A stretch of DNA of 16,673 nucleotides from positions 1-16,673 of the forward strand of contig JAUVEQ010000015.1 in assembly GCA_030594725.1 (NCBI GenBank), in the 5' to 3' direction. This document shows positions 5,812 to 12,700 of this stretch, piece after piece (position 1 is the stretch's first letter; every line of letters begins with the position of its first letter). Source of the stretch: Methanobacteriota archaeon (GTDB taxonomy: Archaea > Thermoplasmatota > DTKX01 > GCA-020343715). A model generated the notes under the pieces. That model was not told the DNA's origin, did not search any database, and saw nothing but the letters and a program-made list of their open reading frames with translations. Made by a program: the position numbers and the translations under genes.

Positions 5812-8523
5812 CTACATGTCGCGGCGCCTGTAGAAGACCGCCACCGCGCATACGGCGATCAGGGCGGCCATCGCGAAGTACGCGGACGGGCCTGGAAGGG
5901 CGTCCCACCAACTGTCGCCCTCGATCTCCCAGTTGGGATCGATGGAGATGATGTAGTCCACCGGACCCTCGGTCTCGGTGCCCATCGGCCAGTCCTTGTT
6001 GTCGATGACGATGTAGTACCTGTCCGTGTCCTGGGCCTTGAAGGTGTACTTGACGTCACCGATGGCACCCTGCTCGTAACCCTTCGCCTCGAAGGGCACG
6101 AAGGTGATCAGGGGGTTGCGCTGGTAGGTCTGGAAGTTGACCTCCTTGAACAGGTAGACGTCGGCGGGACGGTCACCGATGATGGTGATCTTGACGATGA
6201 TCTCCTGGTCGGCCCGGAGGTCGCACAGGTATGCGACCCATCCGTCACGCATCACGGCCACTATCTGGGGGTCACCCTGGGCGGGGTCATAGTAGGTATC
6301 CCCGGCCTCGAGGAGGGCCTTTATGATGATGTCGGTGTCACCGTAATTGCGTTGGACCGTGAGGACACCAGTGGCCTGGGCGATCACGTTCTTCTGGTCG
6401 ATGACCGTGAGGATCACGGTATAGGTGCCGGGGTCCTCGTAGACGTGGATCGGGTTCGCCAGGGTGCTCGGGTCTGTGCCGTCGTCGAAGTCCCATGTGA
6501 AGCTGATACGACCCTCGCCATCGATGTCGTACGAACCGGTGCTGGAGAAGTGGATGGACGTGTTGGTCCACAGGTCATCCGGGTCCTCCTTGATGGTCCA
6601 TACGGCCACCGGTGGGTGGTTCTTGGGATCGATGATGGCATTGGTGGTGGCGCTCTGGGTGAGCAGGCCATCGGTCACCCAGAGGGTGACCTTGTAGGTG
6701 GCGGTGATCTTGTAGGTGTGGGTGGCATGGGTGGATTCTGACCAATCGGTCCTGGTGTTGTCACCGAAGTCCCACTTGAACCGGAGCTTGTCCTCTGGGT
6801 CCGGGTCCGAGGACCGGGACCCGTCGAAGGTGATCTCCATATCGGTCTCGCCGTCGATCCTGCCCGGGGGCACCACGATGGGAGCGTTGTTCGTCCGGAT
6901 CCACACGTTGCTGTACCCGTACTTGACGCCGTCGAAGAGGGTCAACGTCACGTTGTACGCGCCCTCGACCACGAACTTGTGGCTGGACCTTGGAAGCGTG
7001 GCGACGTTCGGATTCTCCTCGGTGGCGTACACGTCGTCGAAGTCCCATTTGAACGACTTCAGCACCTGACCGTCAGGGTCTCTCGATTTCGAGGCATCGA
7101 AGACGATGTTGTCGCCCAGGTTCACACGGAACTCCAAGCCGCGATAGTTGTCATCGCCCTTGGGCGGGGTTATATCGAGCACTCCCGGGCCGGAGATCTC
7201 TATCACTGCTATCGGCGGATTGTTGGGCTCGACGTGGACCAGGATGGACCGCTTCACGCGGCCAGAGGTCGCGTTCCCGTCGAAGGCCGAGACCTCGATA
7301 ACGTAGTCTCCCGGGGACTTGTAGCTGTGGTTCACGTACATCGCCGTACTTGTGAACCCATCACCGAAGTTCCAGTTCAGGGTGACGGGATCTCCGTCGG
7401 GGTCCTCCGCGATGGCTCGCCACTCTGTGTTGACGAATGTGTAGGTCTCGATCTGGTCGAGCACGTTCTCGAAGAGGGCTATCGGATTGTTGCGGCTCTG
7501 CACCGTCAACTTGGGTACGTGGTTCTTGTAGACGACCCGGATAGTGATGGATGTCTCGTTGGTGAAGTAGAGCGAGTTGGACACGTTGAGGGTGATGGTG
7601 TACCATCCCGGCTGCTTGAAGGACCGATTGAAGCTGTCCTTGTCGTAGACGGGGGGGTAATCGAGCCTGTCGAAGCTCCAGACGTAGCCCAGTGCTTCGC
7701 CCGAGGGGTCACGCGAACCGCGTCCATCGAAGAAGATGGGCTCGTTGTTGAAGTAGAACTTGCCTGTCAGGTTCTTGTCAAGGGGCGCATTTATCTCGAC
7801 GTGGGGAACGGGGTTGACCCAGGGGAGATTGAGAGCGCTCTGTAGGTTCATCTCACTGTCAGAAAGGAAGCCGCAGTAGATCTTCAGGCGGTTGTTGAGG
7901 TCGTCAACGGTGTCCGTCCTCCAGACCTTCAAGAAGATCCGGGCATCGGTCATGTCGTTGTCAAGAGTCGGCTCGCGGAAGTACACCGTGCCCGGCAGCA
8001 CCACGTGCTCCGGGGAGGCGTTGTGCAGGGTGGTGTACGGAGGGAAGTCGATGGTGGTGTCGTTGACGCCGTCACCGTTCCTGTCGATCTCGACCTTGAA
8101 CCTCACGGTCTTTCCGGGCACATCCATCGAGTTGACGTAGATGTCCAGGGAGGCTTCCAGCGTCGAATCGTAGGCCGATGATACTCGCTGACCCGACTGG
8201 AACGGATAACGGAACACACGGGCGTAATCCTCACCATGAAGGATACTAGCGACGGAGGTTACCGCCCTCTCCACCTGGTAGAAACCCAGATAGAAAGGGC
8301 CTCTGTTGGCAGTACGTGCGTTCATGTACAGGACCATTGGATCGTTTGCGATCAATGCCTCCGGCTCGGGTGCGAAATCAGTGGACTCATCCTCGGCGGA
8401 GTCCGCGTATGCGGGTTCCACGGCGACGGGGATAGGGGTATCTCCGGCATCACCGTTAAGGCCAGTAAGGAAGAGGCCCGATGCAAGCATCATGAATACA
8501 ACTAGGACCGCGTAGGTCTTCAT
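5812..8523 (-). CDS. Secreted five-PKD-domain surface protein with C-terminal anchor
   Basis: A 903-residue exported protein. The signal peptide is at 1-26 (MKTYAVLVVFMM start). An acidic segment (about 38-56) and an unassigned N-terminal beta-rich region (about 60-235) come next. Five tandem PKD-type domains follow at about 240-332, 336-432, 435-545, 547-632 and 636-725. They carry the family W-[DNS]-F-[GD]-D-type motif (WSFD 282, WNFGDG 384, WDFDD 493, WDFGD 585, WDFDDG 677) and the D-P-[DS]-G-x turn (DPDGDP 374, DPDGQ 482). A final beta domain (about 735-865) ends with YYIVIDNKDW and resembles the peptidase-associated extracellular domains often found beside PKD repeats. The C-terminus is LPGPSA (876-881), a hydrophobic span (883-897) and RRRDM, a tripartite end like a sorting or anchoring signal. 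Many Asn-x-Ser/Thr sites suggest glycosylation. PKD domains mediate adhesion or spacing; no catalytic domain was seen. Confidence 0.88.
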   Translation of the reverse strand: MKTYAVLVVFMMLASGLFLTGLNGDAGDTPIPVAVEPAYADSAEDESTDFAPEPEALIANDPMVLYMNARTANRGPFYLGFYQVERAVTSVASILHGEDYARVFRYPFQSGQRVSSAYDSTLEASLDIYVNSMDVPGKTVRFKVEIDRNGDGVNDTTIDFPPYTTLHNASPEHVVLPGTVYFREPTLDNDMTDARIFLKVWRTDTVDDLNNRLKIYCGFLSDSEMNLQSALNLPWVNPVPHVEINAPLDKNLTGKFYFNNEPIFFDGRGSRDPSGEALGYVWSFDRLDYPPVYDKDSFNRSFKQPGWYTITLNVSNSLYFTNETSITIRVVYKNHVPKLTVQSRNNPIALFENVLDQIETYTFVNTEWRAIAEDPDGDPVTLNWNFGDGFTSTAMYVNHSYKSPGDYVIEVSAFDGNATSGRVKRSILVHVEPNNPPIAVIEISGPGVLDITPPKGDDNYRGLEFRVNLGDNIVFDASKSRDPDGQVLKSFKWDFDDVYATEENPNVATLPRSSHKFVVEGAYNVTLTLFDGVKYGYSNVWIRTNNAPIVVPPGRIDGETDMEITFDGSRSSDPDPEDKLRFKWDFGDNTRTDWSESTHATHTYKITATYKVTLWVTDGLLTQSATTNAIIDPKNHPPVAVWTIKEDPDDLWTNTSIHFSSTGSYDIDGEGRISFTWDFDDGTDPSTLANPIHVYEDPGTYTVILTVIDQKNVIAQATGVLTVQRNYGDTDIIIKALLEAGDTYYDPAQGDPQIVAVMRDGWVAYLCDLRADQEIIVKITIIGDRPADVYLFKEVNFQTYQRNPLITFVPFEAKGYEQGAIGDVKYTFKAQDTDRYYIVIDNKDWPMGTETEGPVDYIISIDPNWEIEGDSWWDALPGPSAYFAMAALIAVCAVAVFYRRRDM

Positions 8524-8542
8524 ATGACATTTCCCCTGAGAG

Positions 8543-8550
8543 TTTATATA
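8543..8550 (-). promoter_or_regulatory. TATA box of the PKD protein gene
   Basis: On the minus strand TATATAAA lies 20-27 bases before the ATG at 8523. This predicts transcription start at or next to the start codon (leaderless). No Shine-Dalgarno match lies directly upstream. Confidence 0.6.
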
Positions 8551-8598
8551 TCCAGCTATCCAGTGAATTGGAGAGCAACCAGTCGTATAGAGTAGCCC

Positions 8599-8616
8599 CT
8601 ATATATAGTTTTATAG
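8599..8616. promoter_or_regulatory. Second TATA-like pair, direction unresolved
   Basis: CTATATATAG, a perfect ten-base palindrome at 8599-8608, is followed by TTTTATAG. On the minus strand it would be a distal promoter for the PKD gene with a leader of about 55 bases. On the plus strand it would start a transcript near 8631-8639, just at the hairpin-rich segment 8641-8679. Confidence 0.35.
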
Positions 8617-8640
8617 TTTTTACACTTACTGAGTACGTAC

Positions 8641-8679
8641 TGGCTAGGGAGCCAGAGCTTGGAATCGAGGGGTGATTCC
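8641..8679 (+). ncRNA. Candidate structured RNA: two adjacent hairpins
   Basis: TGGCT-AGGG-AGCCA (8641-8654) is followed by GGAATC-GAGGGGT-GATTCC (8661-8679, six-base stem, seven-base loop). They lie just downstream of where the plus-strand TATA-like pair at 8599-8616 would start transcription, and a T-rich stretch follows at about 8709-8729. This could be a small RNA or an extended leader of rpoK. It matches no RNA family I know, and short hairpins do arise by chance. Confidence 0.2.
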
Positions 8680-8756
8680 GGACCTGGATTTCGCCCGTAT
8701 CCTGAGGTGTTTTCGGTGTCTTTCCTTGATATTCCCGATCCCCTCGTTCCCAAACG

Positions 8757-8764
8757 TTTATAAT
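8757..8764 (+). promoter_or_regulatory. TATA box of the rpoK-rpsB-MEMO operon
   Basis: TTTATAAT would place transcription start near 8785-8790. That gives a leader of about 20 bases containing the Shine-Dalgarno match at 8797-8802, which suits a start codon near 8808. Confidence 0.55.
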
Positions 8765-8796
8765 GGAGTTACGGTATCCCCAGCGGACGAGCCACG

Positions 8797-8802
8797 GGTG
8801 AT
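8797..8802 (+). promoter_or_regulatory. Shine-Dalgarno match pointing to a CTG start of rpoK
   Basis: GGTGAT is an exact match to the archaeal anti-Shine-Dalgarno core and ends five bases before the in-frame CTG at 8808. It also overlaps GTG (8798) and ATG (8801), which lie out of frame with rpoK. The site is the main reason for choosing 8808 as the rpoK start. Confidence 0.45.
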
Positions 8803-8807
8803 GACCT

Positions 8808-9008
8808 CTGGAGCAACTGCTTTCACGATTTGAAAAGGCCCGCATAGTAGGCGCGAGAGCGTTGCAGCTCTCGATGGGGGCTCCTGTTCTCATCAAGCTA
8901 GCCGACGAGACCATCGATCCCGTCCGAATCGCGACCGACGAGTTCGAGAAGGGCGTCATTCCCATCTCGGTGAACCGCCGCAACAAGGTGCGGTTCAAGT
9001 GGGAGTAG
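8808..9008 (+). CDS. rpoK: RNA polymerase subunit K (Rpb6/omega homologue)
   Basis: A 66-residue protein matching archaeal RpoK, a small assembly subunit of RNA polymerase equivalent to eukaryotic Rpb6 and bacterial omega. The conserved core is intact: SRFEKARIVGARALQLSMG (from 8823), then APVLIKLADETIDPVRIAT and EFEKGVIPISVNRRNKVRFKW at the C-terminus. Length is normal. The start is odd. In-frame stops lie at 8799 and 8802, and no ATG, GTG or TTG occurs between them and the core. The first in-frame ATG (8874) is inside the conserved domain. The CTG at 8808 sits at the right distance from GGTGAT, so a non-canonical CUG start is my working choice. The alternative is that the gene begins at ATG 8801 and an indel near 8825 breaks the frame. 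It is first in an operon with rpsB 23 bases downstream. Confidence 0.85.
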   Translation: MEQLLSRFEKARIVGARALQLSMGAPVLIKLADETIDPVRIATDEFEKGVIPISVNRRNKVRFKWE

Positions 9009-9031
9009 CTCCGCGAGGGAGTTGATTTTAC

Positions 9032-9652
9032 ATGGACGATGCCGTATCGGTCGGGGACGAGCCTCTCTTAGTAGCAGAGGACCTGTACCTGACCTCCGGG
9101 GTCCACATCGGGACCCAGCAGAAGAGCGCAGACATGCGTAAGTTCATATTCAAGGTCCGCAACGACGGACTGTACGTGCTGGACATCAAGTCCACCGATG
9201 ATCGCATCCGCGTCGCCGCCCGCTTCCTGGCCGGTTTCGAGCCGCCCCGGACCCTGGTGGTGTGCCAGCGCCAGTACGGTCAGAAACCCGCCCGCACCTT
9301 CGCGAAGAACATCGGTGCCAAGTCGATGGTGGGCCGCTTCGTGCCAGGCACCTTGACCAACCCGCGCCTGCCCACGTACTTCGAGCCCGATATCATCGTG
9401 GTCACCGATCCCAGCGCGGACGCGCAGGCCCTCCGGGAGGCCGTGAACATCGGCATCCCCGTACTGGCCCTTTGCGATGCCAACAACGACCTCAAGTACG
9501 TCGACCTGGCCATACCCGCCAACAACAAGGGCCGCAGGAGCCTTGCGCTGGTCTATTGGCTCTTGACCCGCGAGGTCGTGAAGGCCAAAAACATTATAAC
9601 GAGGGACGACGAATTCTCACTCGAACTCGATGAGTTCGAGGCCTCTTTATGA
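9032..9652 (+). CDS. rpsB: 30S ribosomal protein S2 (uS2)
   Basis: A 206-residue archaeal-type S2, which sits between the head and body of the small subunit. Family signatures seen include SGVHIGTQQKSADMRKFIF (22-40), GLYVLDI (46-52), GRFVPGTLTNP (101-111), EPDIIVVTDPSADAQALREA (118-137), GIPVLALCDANNDLKYVDLAIPANNKGRRSLALVYWLL (141-178) and the acidic tail. Length is normal. The ATG at 9032 follows GAGGGAGTTGAT (9016-9027), which serves as ribosome-binding site. Its stop overlaps the MEMO-family start by four bases (ATGA), so translation is coupled. The rpoK, rpsB, MEMO order is a widespread archaeal arrangement, though the enolase gene commonly placed between rpoK and rpsB is absent here. 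Confidence 0.96.
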   Translation: MDDAVSVGDEPLLVAEDLYLTSGVHIGTQQKSADMRKFIFKVRNDGLYVLDIKSTDDRIRVAARFLAGFEPPRTLVVCQRQYGQKPARTFAKNIGAKSMVGRFVPGTLTNPRLPTYFEPDIIVVTDPSADAQALREAVNIGIPVLALCDANNDLKYVDLAIPANNKGRRSLALVYWLLTREVVKAKNIITRDDEFSLELDEFEASL

Positions 9653-10485
9653 GACAACCGGTCGTCGCAGGTCGTTTCTACGAGGGAGGGGAGTCTTCCC
9701 TCCGGCGCCAGATAGAGGATTGCTACAGGCACAGCCTGGGCCCTGGTGGCCTCCCCGAGATGGGGCAGCAGCCAACCACGGGCACAGCGGGTTGGGTGGT
9801 CCCCCACGCGGGTTACATCTACAGCGGCCCCGTGGCCGCCTTCGCGTTCAAGGACCTGGCCAGCCGGGGGGTGCCAGATACCGTTGTGGTCTACGGTACA
9901 CAGCACTACTCCACAAGCTCGGTGGCCATCAGCTACGAGGACCACCTCACACCCCTCGGCCCCTGCAAGGTGGATACCGAACTGGCGAAGGCCGTGACCA
10001 GGGGGCCCATCGAGCACAACGAGAACGTGCACGACAGGGAGCACTCCCTGGAGGTCCAGCTTCCCTTCCTGCAGCACCTGAGCCCGGAGACGCGCATCCT
10101 CCCCATCGCCGTGGGTCGTATCTCCCCGGAGAAGGCACGTGAGGTGGGAACAATCGTGCGGGAGGCCATGGATGACCGACCCTTCGCGGTGCTGGCATCC
10201 ACCGATTTCACACACCAGAGCTTCTCCCACACGGCCACCCGAGAGGACCAGGAATGGATGGTGGCCCGGGACAAGATGCCCATCGACAGGATCCTTGCGC
10301 TGGACACGGAAGGGCTCTACGACGTCGTGACCGAGAACAGGATAACCATGTGCGGCATGCCACCGGTGATGGCCATGATGGAGACGGTGAAGGGCTCGAG
10401 GGCCGAGCTTCTGAAGTACGCGTGCTCCGCCCAGGTGATGCCCTCGGATTACGTCGTGGGATACGCCGCCATCCGCGTTGAATGA
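9649..10485 (+). CDS. amrB: MEMO-family protein (AmmeMemoRadiSam system protein B)
   Basis: A 278-residue member of the MEMO1 family, structurally related to extradiol dioxygenases. Conserved features are RQPVVAGRFYEG (2-13), VPHAGYIYSGPVAA (51-64), GTQHYSTSS (83-91), the signature DREHSLEVQLPFLQ (129-142) and MCGMPPVMAMME (234-245). The putative metal or active-site residues His53, His86 and Cys235 line up with those described for human MEMO1. In prokaryotes the family often occurs with AMMECR1 and radical SAM partners (AmmeMemoRadiSam). Neither partner is in this window, and the precise reaction is unsettled. It overlaps rpsB by ATGA and ends the operon. Its stop precedes a pyrimidine-rich tandem-repeat spacer. 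Confidence 0.92.
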   Translation: MRQPVVAGRFYEGGESSLRRQIEDCYRHSLGPGGLPEMGQQPTTGTAGWVVPHAGYIYSGPVAAFAFKDLASRGVPDTVVVYGTQHYSTSSVAISYEDHLTPLGPCKVDTELAKAVTRGPIEHNENVHDREHSLEVQLPFLQHLSPETRILPIAVGRISPEKAREVGTIVREAMDDRPFAVLASTDFTHQSFSHTATREDQEWMVARDKMPIDRILALDTEGLYDVVTENRITMCGMPPVMAMMETVKGSRAELLKYACSAQVMPSDYVVGYAAIRVE

Positions 10486-10503
10486 CGCGCTTCCTTCGGC
10501 CCC

Positions 10504-10551
10504 GTTGCGTCCGTTGCGTCCGTTCCGTTGCGTCCGTTCCGTTCTGTTCCC
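10504..10551. repeat. Short tandem repeat between convergent genes
   Basis: GTTGCGTCC occurs three times (10504-10512, 10513-10521, 10527-10535), interleaved with GTTCC units (10522-10526, 10536-10540) and followed by GTTCT and GTTCCC. The 14-base unit GTTGCGTCCGTTCC is repeated exactly at 10513-10526 and 10527-10540. It fills half of the 93-base gap between the MEMO-family gene and the permease gene. No hairpin or long T-run is present. Confidence 0.85.
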
Positions 10552-10578
10552 TTGACCTCGGGTGGGCCTTCCGGACCT

Positions 10579-11985
10579 TCACAACGGATAGGAGAGGGCC
10601 TCCACCGGGCTCATCGCCGCAGCGCGCCTGGCGGGTATCTCGGCGCCCACGAAGGATGCCACCAGGACCGCGACGACGGCGCCGAGGGCTATCACTGGGA
10701 CCGTCCTGCCAGGGGCCAGCCAGATACCAAGGTCCTCCAGCTCCAGCACCACGTTGAGGACCGTCGAGGACAGGATGTGGCCCGCGAAGAACCCGATGAC
10801 ACCCCCCATCATACCGATGAACAGGGCCTCCCATTGCACAAGCTTCCTTATCTGGTCGCTGGACAGGCCCAGGGCCCGCAGGGTGCCGATCTCCCGCATC
10901 CTCTGGCTGACGCTCAAGAAGCTGGTGGTCGCGATGCCCAGCACCATCCCCACCATGATGACCGCGACGGCGAGGACGAGCCAGCTGTAGATGGATGCCC
11001 GTAGACCCTCGGCCAGCCTGGTGTTGGCAAGGGAGGCGGTCGAGGTGACGAAGTAGGAGGAGACCCGCGGGGTGGTCTGCCGGAGCTCTTCCCCGAGGGC
11101 AGGCATGTTCACGTCATCGTTCAGCACCTTCACGGACGTGGCCTCGCAACGTGGTCCCTCGGCCGTCCATCCGCCACCGGTCATGTTGGCCAGGTGACCC
11201 AGGGGCACGAAGGCGTTGTGGTCCGTTGACAGGTCCTTGTCGAGTATCCCCGTCAGGCGAAGGTTCGAAAGGCCCGACACGTGATGGAGGTTCAGCGGGC
11301 CCGAGGACCTCCGCTCATGGACAGATGCCTCGAACCATGAGACGTCCTCGGCCTGGAGGTCGATCGTGTCCCCGACCGACGCGTCCGGGAATCGGCTCTG
11401 CCAAAGCTGTTGCCCCAGGACCACCTCCCTGCCGCCCACGTTCTCGAGCGGCCCTCCGCTGGAGAAGACGGAGTACGTGTGGTACGTGGTGTAGGGCGTG
11501 GTGACCCCCAGCTCGGGGTCGACCCCCAAGAGCCTCTCCACCTGGTAGTCCAGTCCCGCGAAGTAGCTCCTGCCGATCAACCGTTCGGTGTAGGGATAGA
11601 CCCGCACCTCCTGGGCGGAGCCCACCTCGGTCTGGGCAGTTTGCAGGATGGCGGCCACGTCCTTCGGGTCGAACAGTTGGGTCGCGAACAGGCCGATGAA
11701 GTTGCCCTCCTCGGTCTGGATGAAGTCCGATATGGGCAGCTCGGGGGTGCCCACCGTGTAATCCAGCAATGCTCGCTGGGTGGAGCCCTCCAGCCCAACG
11801 GAGAGGGAGCTGACGACTATGAGGAAGGTGACGGCCACCGCCACTGCGGTGATGGTCGCGCCCGTGCGAAGGGGGTTGGACCTGGCATTGGCCAGGATGT
11901 ATCCGTAGGCCTTCAGGCTCAGGTCCTCCGGGTCCGGTGACCCTGGATCGCGGACCTCCTTCGTTCTCCTAGTCCTCTCGCTCAA
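10579..11985 (-). CDS. ABC transporter permease, FtsX/MacB type (second of pair)
   Basis: A 468-residue permease of the FtsX/MacB/LolCE class. One transmembrane segment (about 42-64) is followed by a large extracytoplasmic domain (about 65-330) and three further transmembrane segments (about 332-356, 386-412, 428-448). The FtsX domain is marked by QRMREIGTLRALGLSSDQI (361-379), a coupling segment, and by the C-terminal IPARRAAAMSPVEALSYPL. Proteins of this class do not necessarily import or export small solutes; they act on lipoproteins, peptides or envelope enzymes by moving their periplasmic domain. The start is TTG at 11985, immediately after an in-frame stop and with no ATG or GTG before the conserved region. 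It overlaps the ATPase gene by 17 bases, so the two are coupled. It is last in the operon. Confidence 0.9.
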   Translation of the reverse strand: MSERTRRTKEVRDPGSPDPEDLSLKAYGYILANARSNPLRTGATITAVAVAVTFLIVVSSLSVGLEGSTQRALLDYTVGTPELPISDFIQTEEGNFIGLFATQLFDPKDVAAILQTAQTEVGSAQEVRVYPYTERLIGRSYFAGLDYQVERLLGVDPELGVTTPYTTYHTYSVFSSGGPLENVGGREVVLGQQLWQSRFPDASVGDTIDLQAEDVSWFEASVHERRSSGPLNLHHVSGLSNLRLTGILDKDLSTDHNAFVPLGHLANMTGGGWTAEGPRCEATSVKVLNDDVNMPALGEELRQTTPRVSSYFVTSTASLANTRLAEGLRASIYSWLVLAVAVIMVGMVLGIATTSFLSVSQRMREIGTLRALGLSSDQIRKLVQWEALFIGMMGGVIGFFAGHILSSTVLNVVLELEDLGIWLAPGRTVPVIALGAVVAVLVASFVGAEIPARRAAAMSPVEALSYPL

Positions 11986-12700
11986 TCATCGCACCGTCCC
12001 TGAGCACGTAAGTGACATCTCCCTTCGCCGCAACCTCGATGTCGTGGGTGACCACGATCACCGTCCGTCCCTCCTTGACCAGGTCCGTGAACAACCCCAG
12101 GATGTCCTCCCCCGTCTCGTGGTCCAGGTTCCCCGTGGGTTCGTCGGCCAGTACGAGGGGCGGGTCGTTTATGAGGGCGCGGGCCACGGCCAGCCGCTGC
12201 CGCTCGCCTCCGGAGAGCTGTGCGGGCCGGTGGTCCCACCGGTCACCGAGGCCCACCTTCTCCAGCAGGGAGAGGGCGCGGTCGACGGGGGGGTTCTCGT
12301 CGAACATCACCGGCACAAGCACGTTCTCGATGGCGTTCAGGGTGCCGATGAGGTTGAAGAACTGGAATATGAAGCCCACGTTGCGCCTTCGGAACTCGGT
12401 CAGGGATTCCTCCGAGAGGCGCACCAGGTCCTGGCCCGCCACCTTCACGGAGCCAGAGGTGGGCACGTCCATGGCGCCGATGAGGTTGAGGAGGGTGGTC
12501 TTGCCCGACCCGGAGGGACCCTGGATGGATGCCATCTTGCCCACGGGCAGGGTCATGTTGATATCCTTGAGGGCGTGGACGTTCTTGGACCCCATCTGGA
12601 AGGTCCGGGTCACGTTCCGCATGACCACCATCTGGCGGGTGGCCTTCCCTTCGGGTCCGCCCTTCCCGTCGCTGTCGTCTTTCCTTCGCTTCCTACTCAT
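11969..12700 (-). CDS. ABC transporter ATP-binding protein, LolD/MacB type
   Basis: A 243-residue ATPase with all catalytic elements. Walker A is GPSGSGKTT (61-69), the Q-loop is FIFQFFNL with Gln113, the signature is LSGGERQRL (162-170), Walker B is LVLADEPTGNLD (182-193) and the H-loop is THD (His219). The combination PSGSGKTTLLNLIG with ADEPTGNLD is characteristic of the LolD/MacB/FtsE group that powers FtsX-like permeases. A lysine-rich, probably disordered extension occupies residues 1-22. The ATG at 12700 lies inside the end of the upstream permease gene (eight-base overlap), preceded by GGAGGCG (12708-12714). It probably serves both permeases as a dimer. Confidence 0.95.
   Translation of the reverse strand: MSRKRRKDDSDGKGGPEGKATRQMVVMRNVTRTFQMGSKNVHALKDINMTLPVGKMASIQGPSGSGKTTLLNLIGAMDVPTSGSVKVAGQDLVRLSEESLTEFRRRNVGFIFQFFNLIGTLNAIENVLVPVMFDENPPVDRALSLLEKVGLGDRWDHRPAQLSGGERQRLAVARALINDPPLVLADEPTGNLDHETGEDILGLFTDLVKEGRTVIVVTHDIEVAAKGDVTYVLRDGAMIERED

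Larger units (their letters stand above)
8524..8807. other. Divergent intergenic region between PKD gene and rpoK
   Basis: This is the longest gene-free stretch inside the window (284 bases) and is much more AT-rich than its surroundings. It holds a TATA box for the PKD gene (8543-8550) and one for rpoK (8757-8764). It also has an extra pair of TATA-like boxes (8599-8616), the perfect palindrome AGTACGTACT (8632-8641) and two adjacent hairpins (8641-8654 and 8661-8679). Short minus-strand open frames here have no recognisable composition or family and are not called. Confidence 0.6.

Noticed and set aside
4862..5911. Minus-strand open frame of 349 codons spanning the tRNA gene
   Set aside because: It runs through tRNA-Val and overlaps the flavodoxin-fold gene in another frame. 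It is Arg/Gly/Pro-rich shadow sequence.
5722..6741. Long open frame (339 codons) on the plus strand opposite the PKD gene
   Set aside because: It has a low-complexity Val/Asp/Gly-rich composition expected from the antisense of GC-rich beta-sheet coding sequence, no domain, and lies wholly inside the well-supported PKD gene region.
8672..8705. Possible C/D box RNA (GTGATTC ... CTGA)
   Set aside because: The C-box match is imperfect and no C'/D' pair is seen, so the pattern is no better than chance.
8556..8998. Minus-strand open frames over the intergenic island and rpoK
   Set aside because: They overlap the promoters and the clearly conserved rpoK and show no conserved features.
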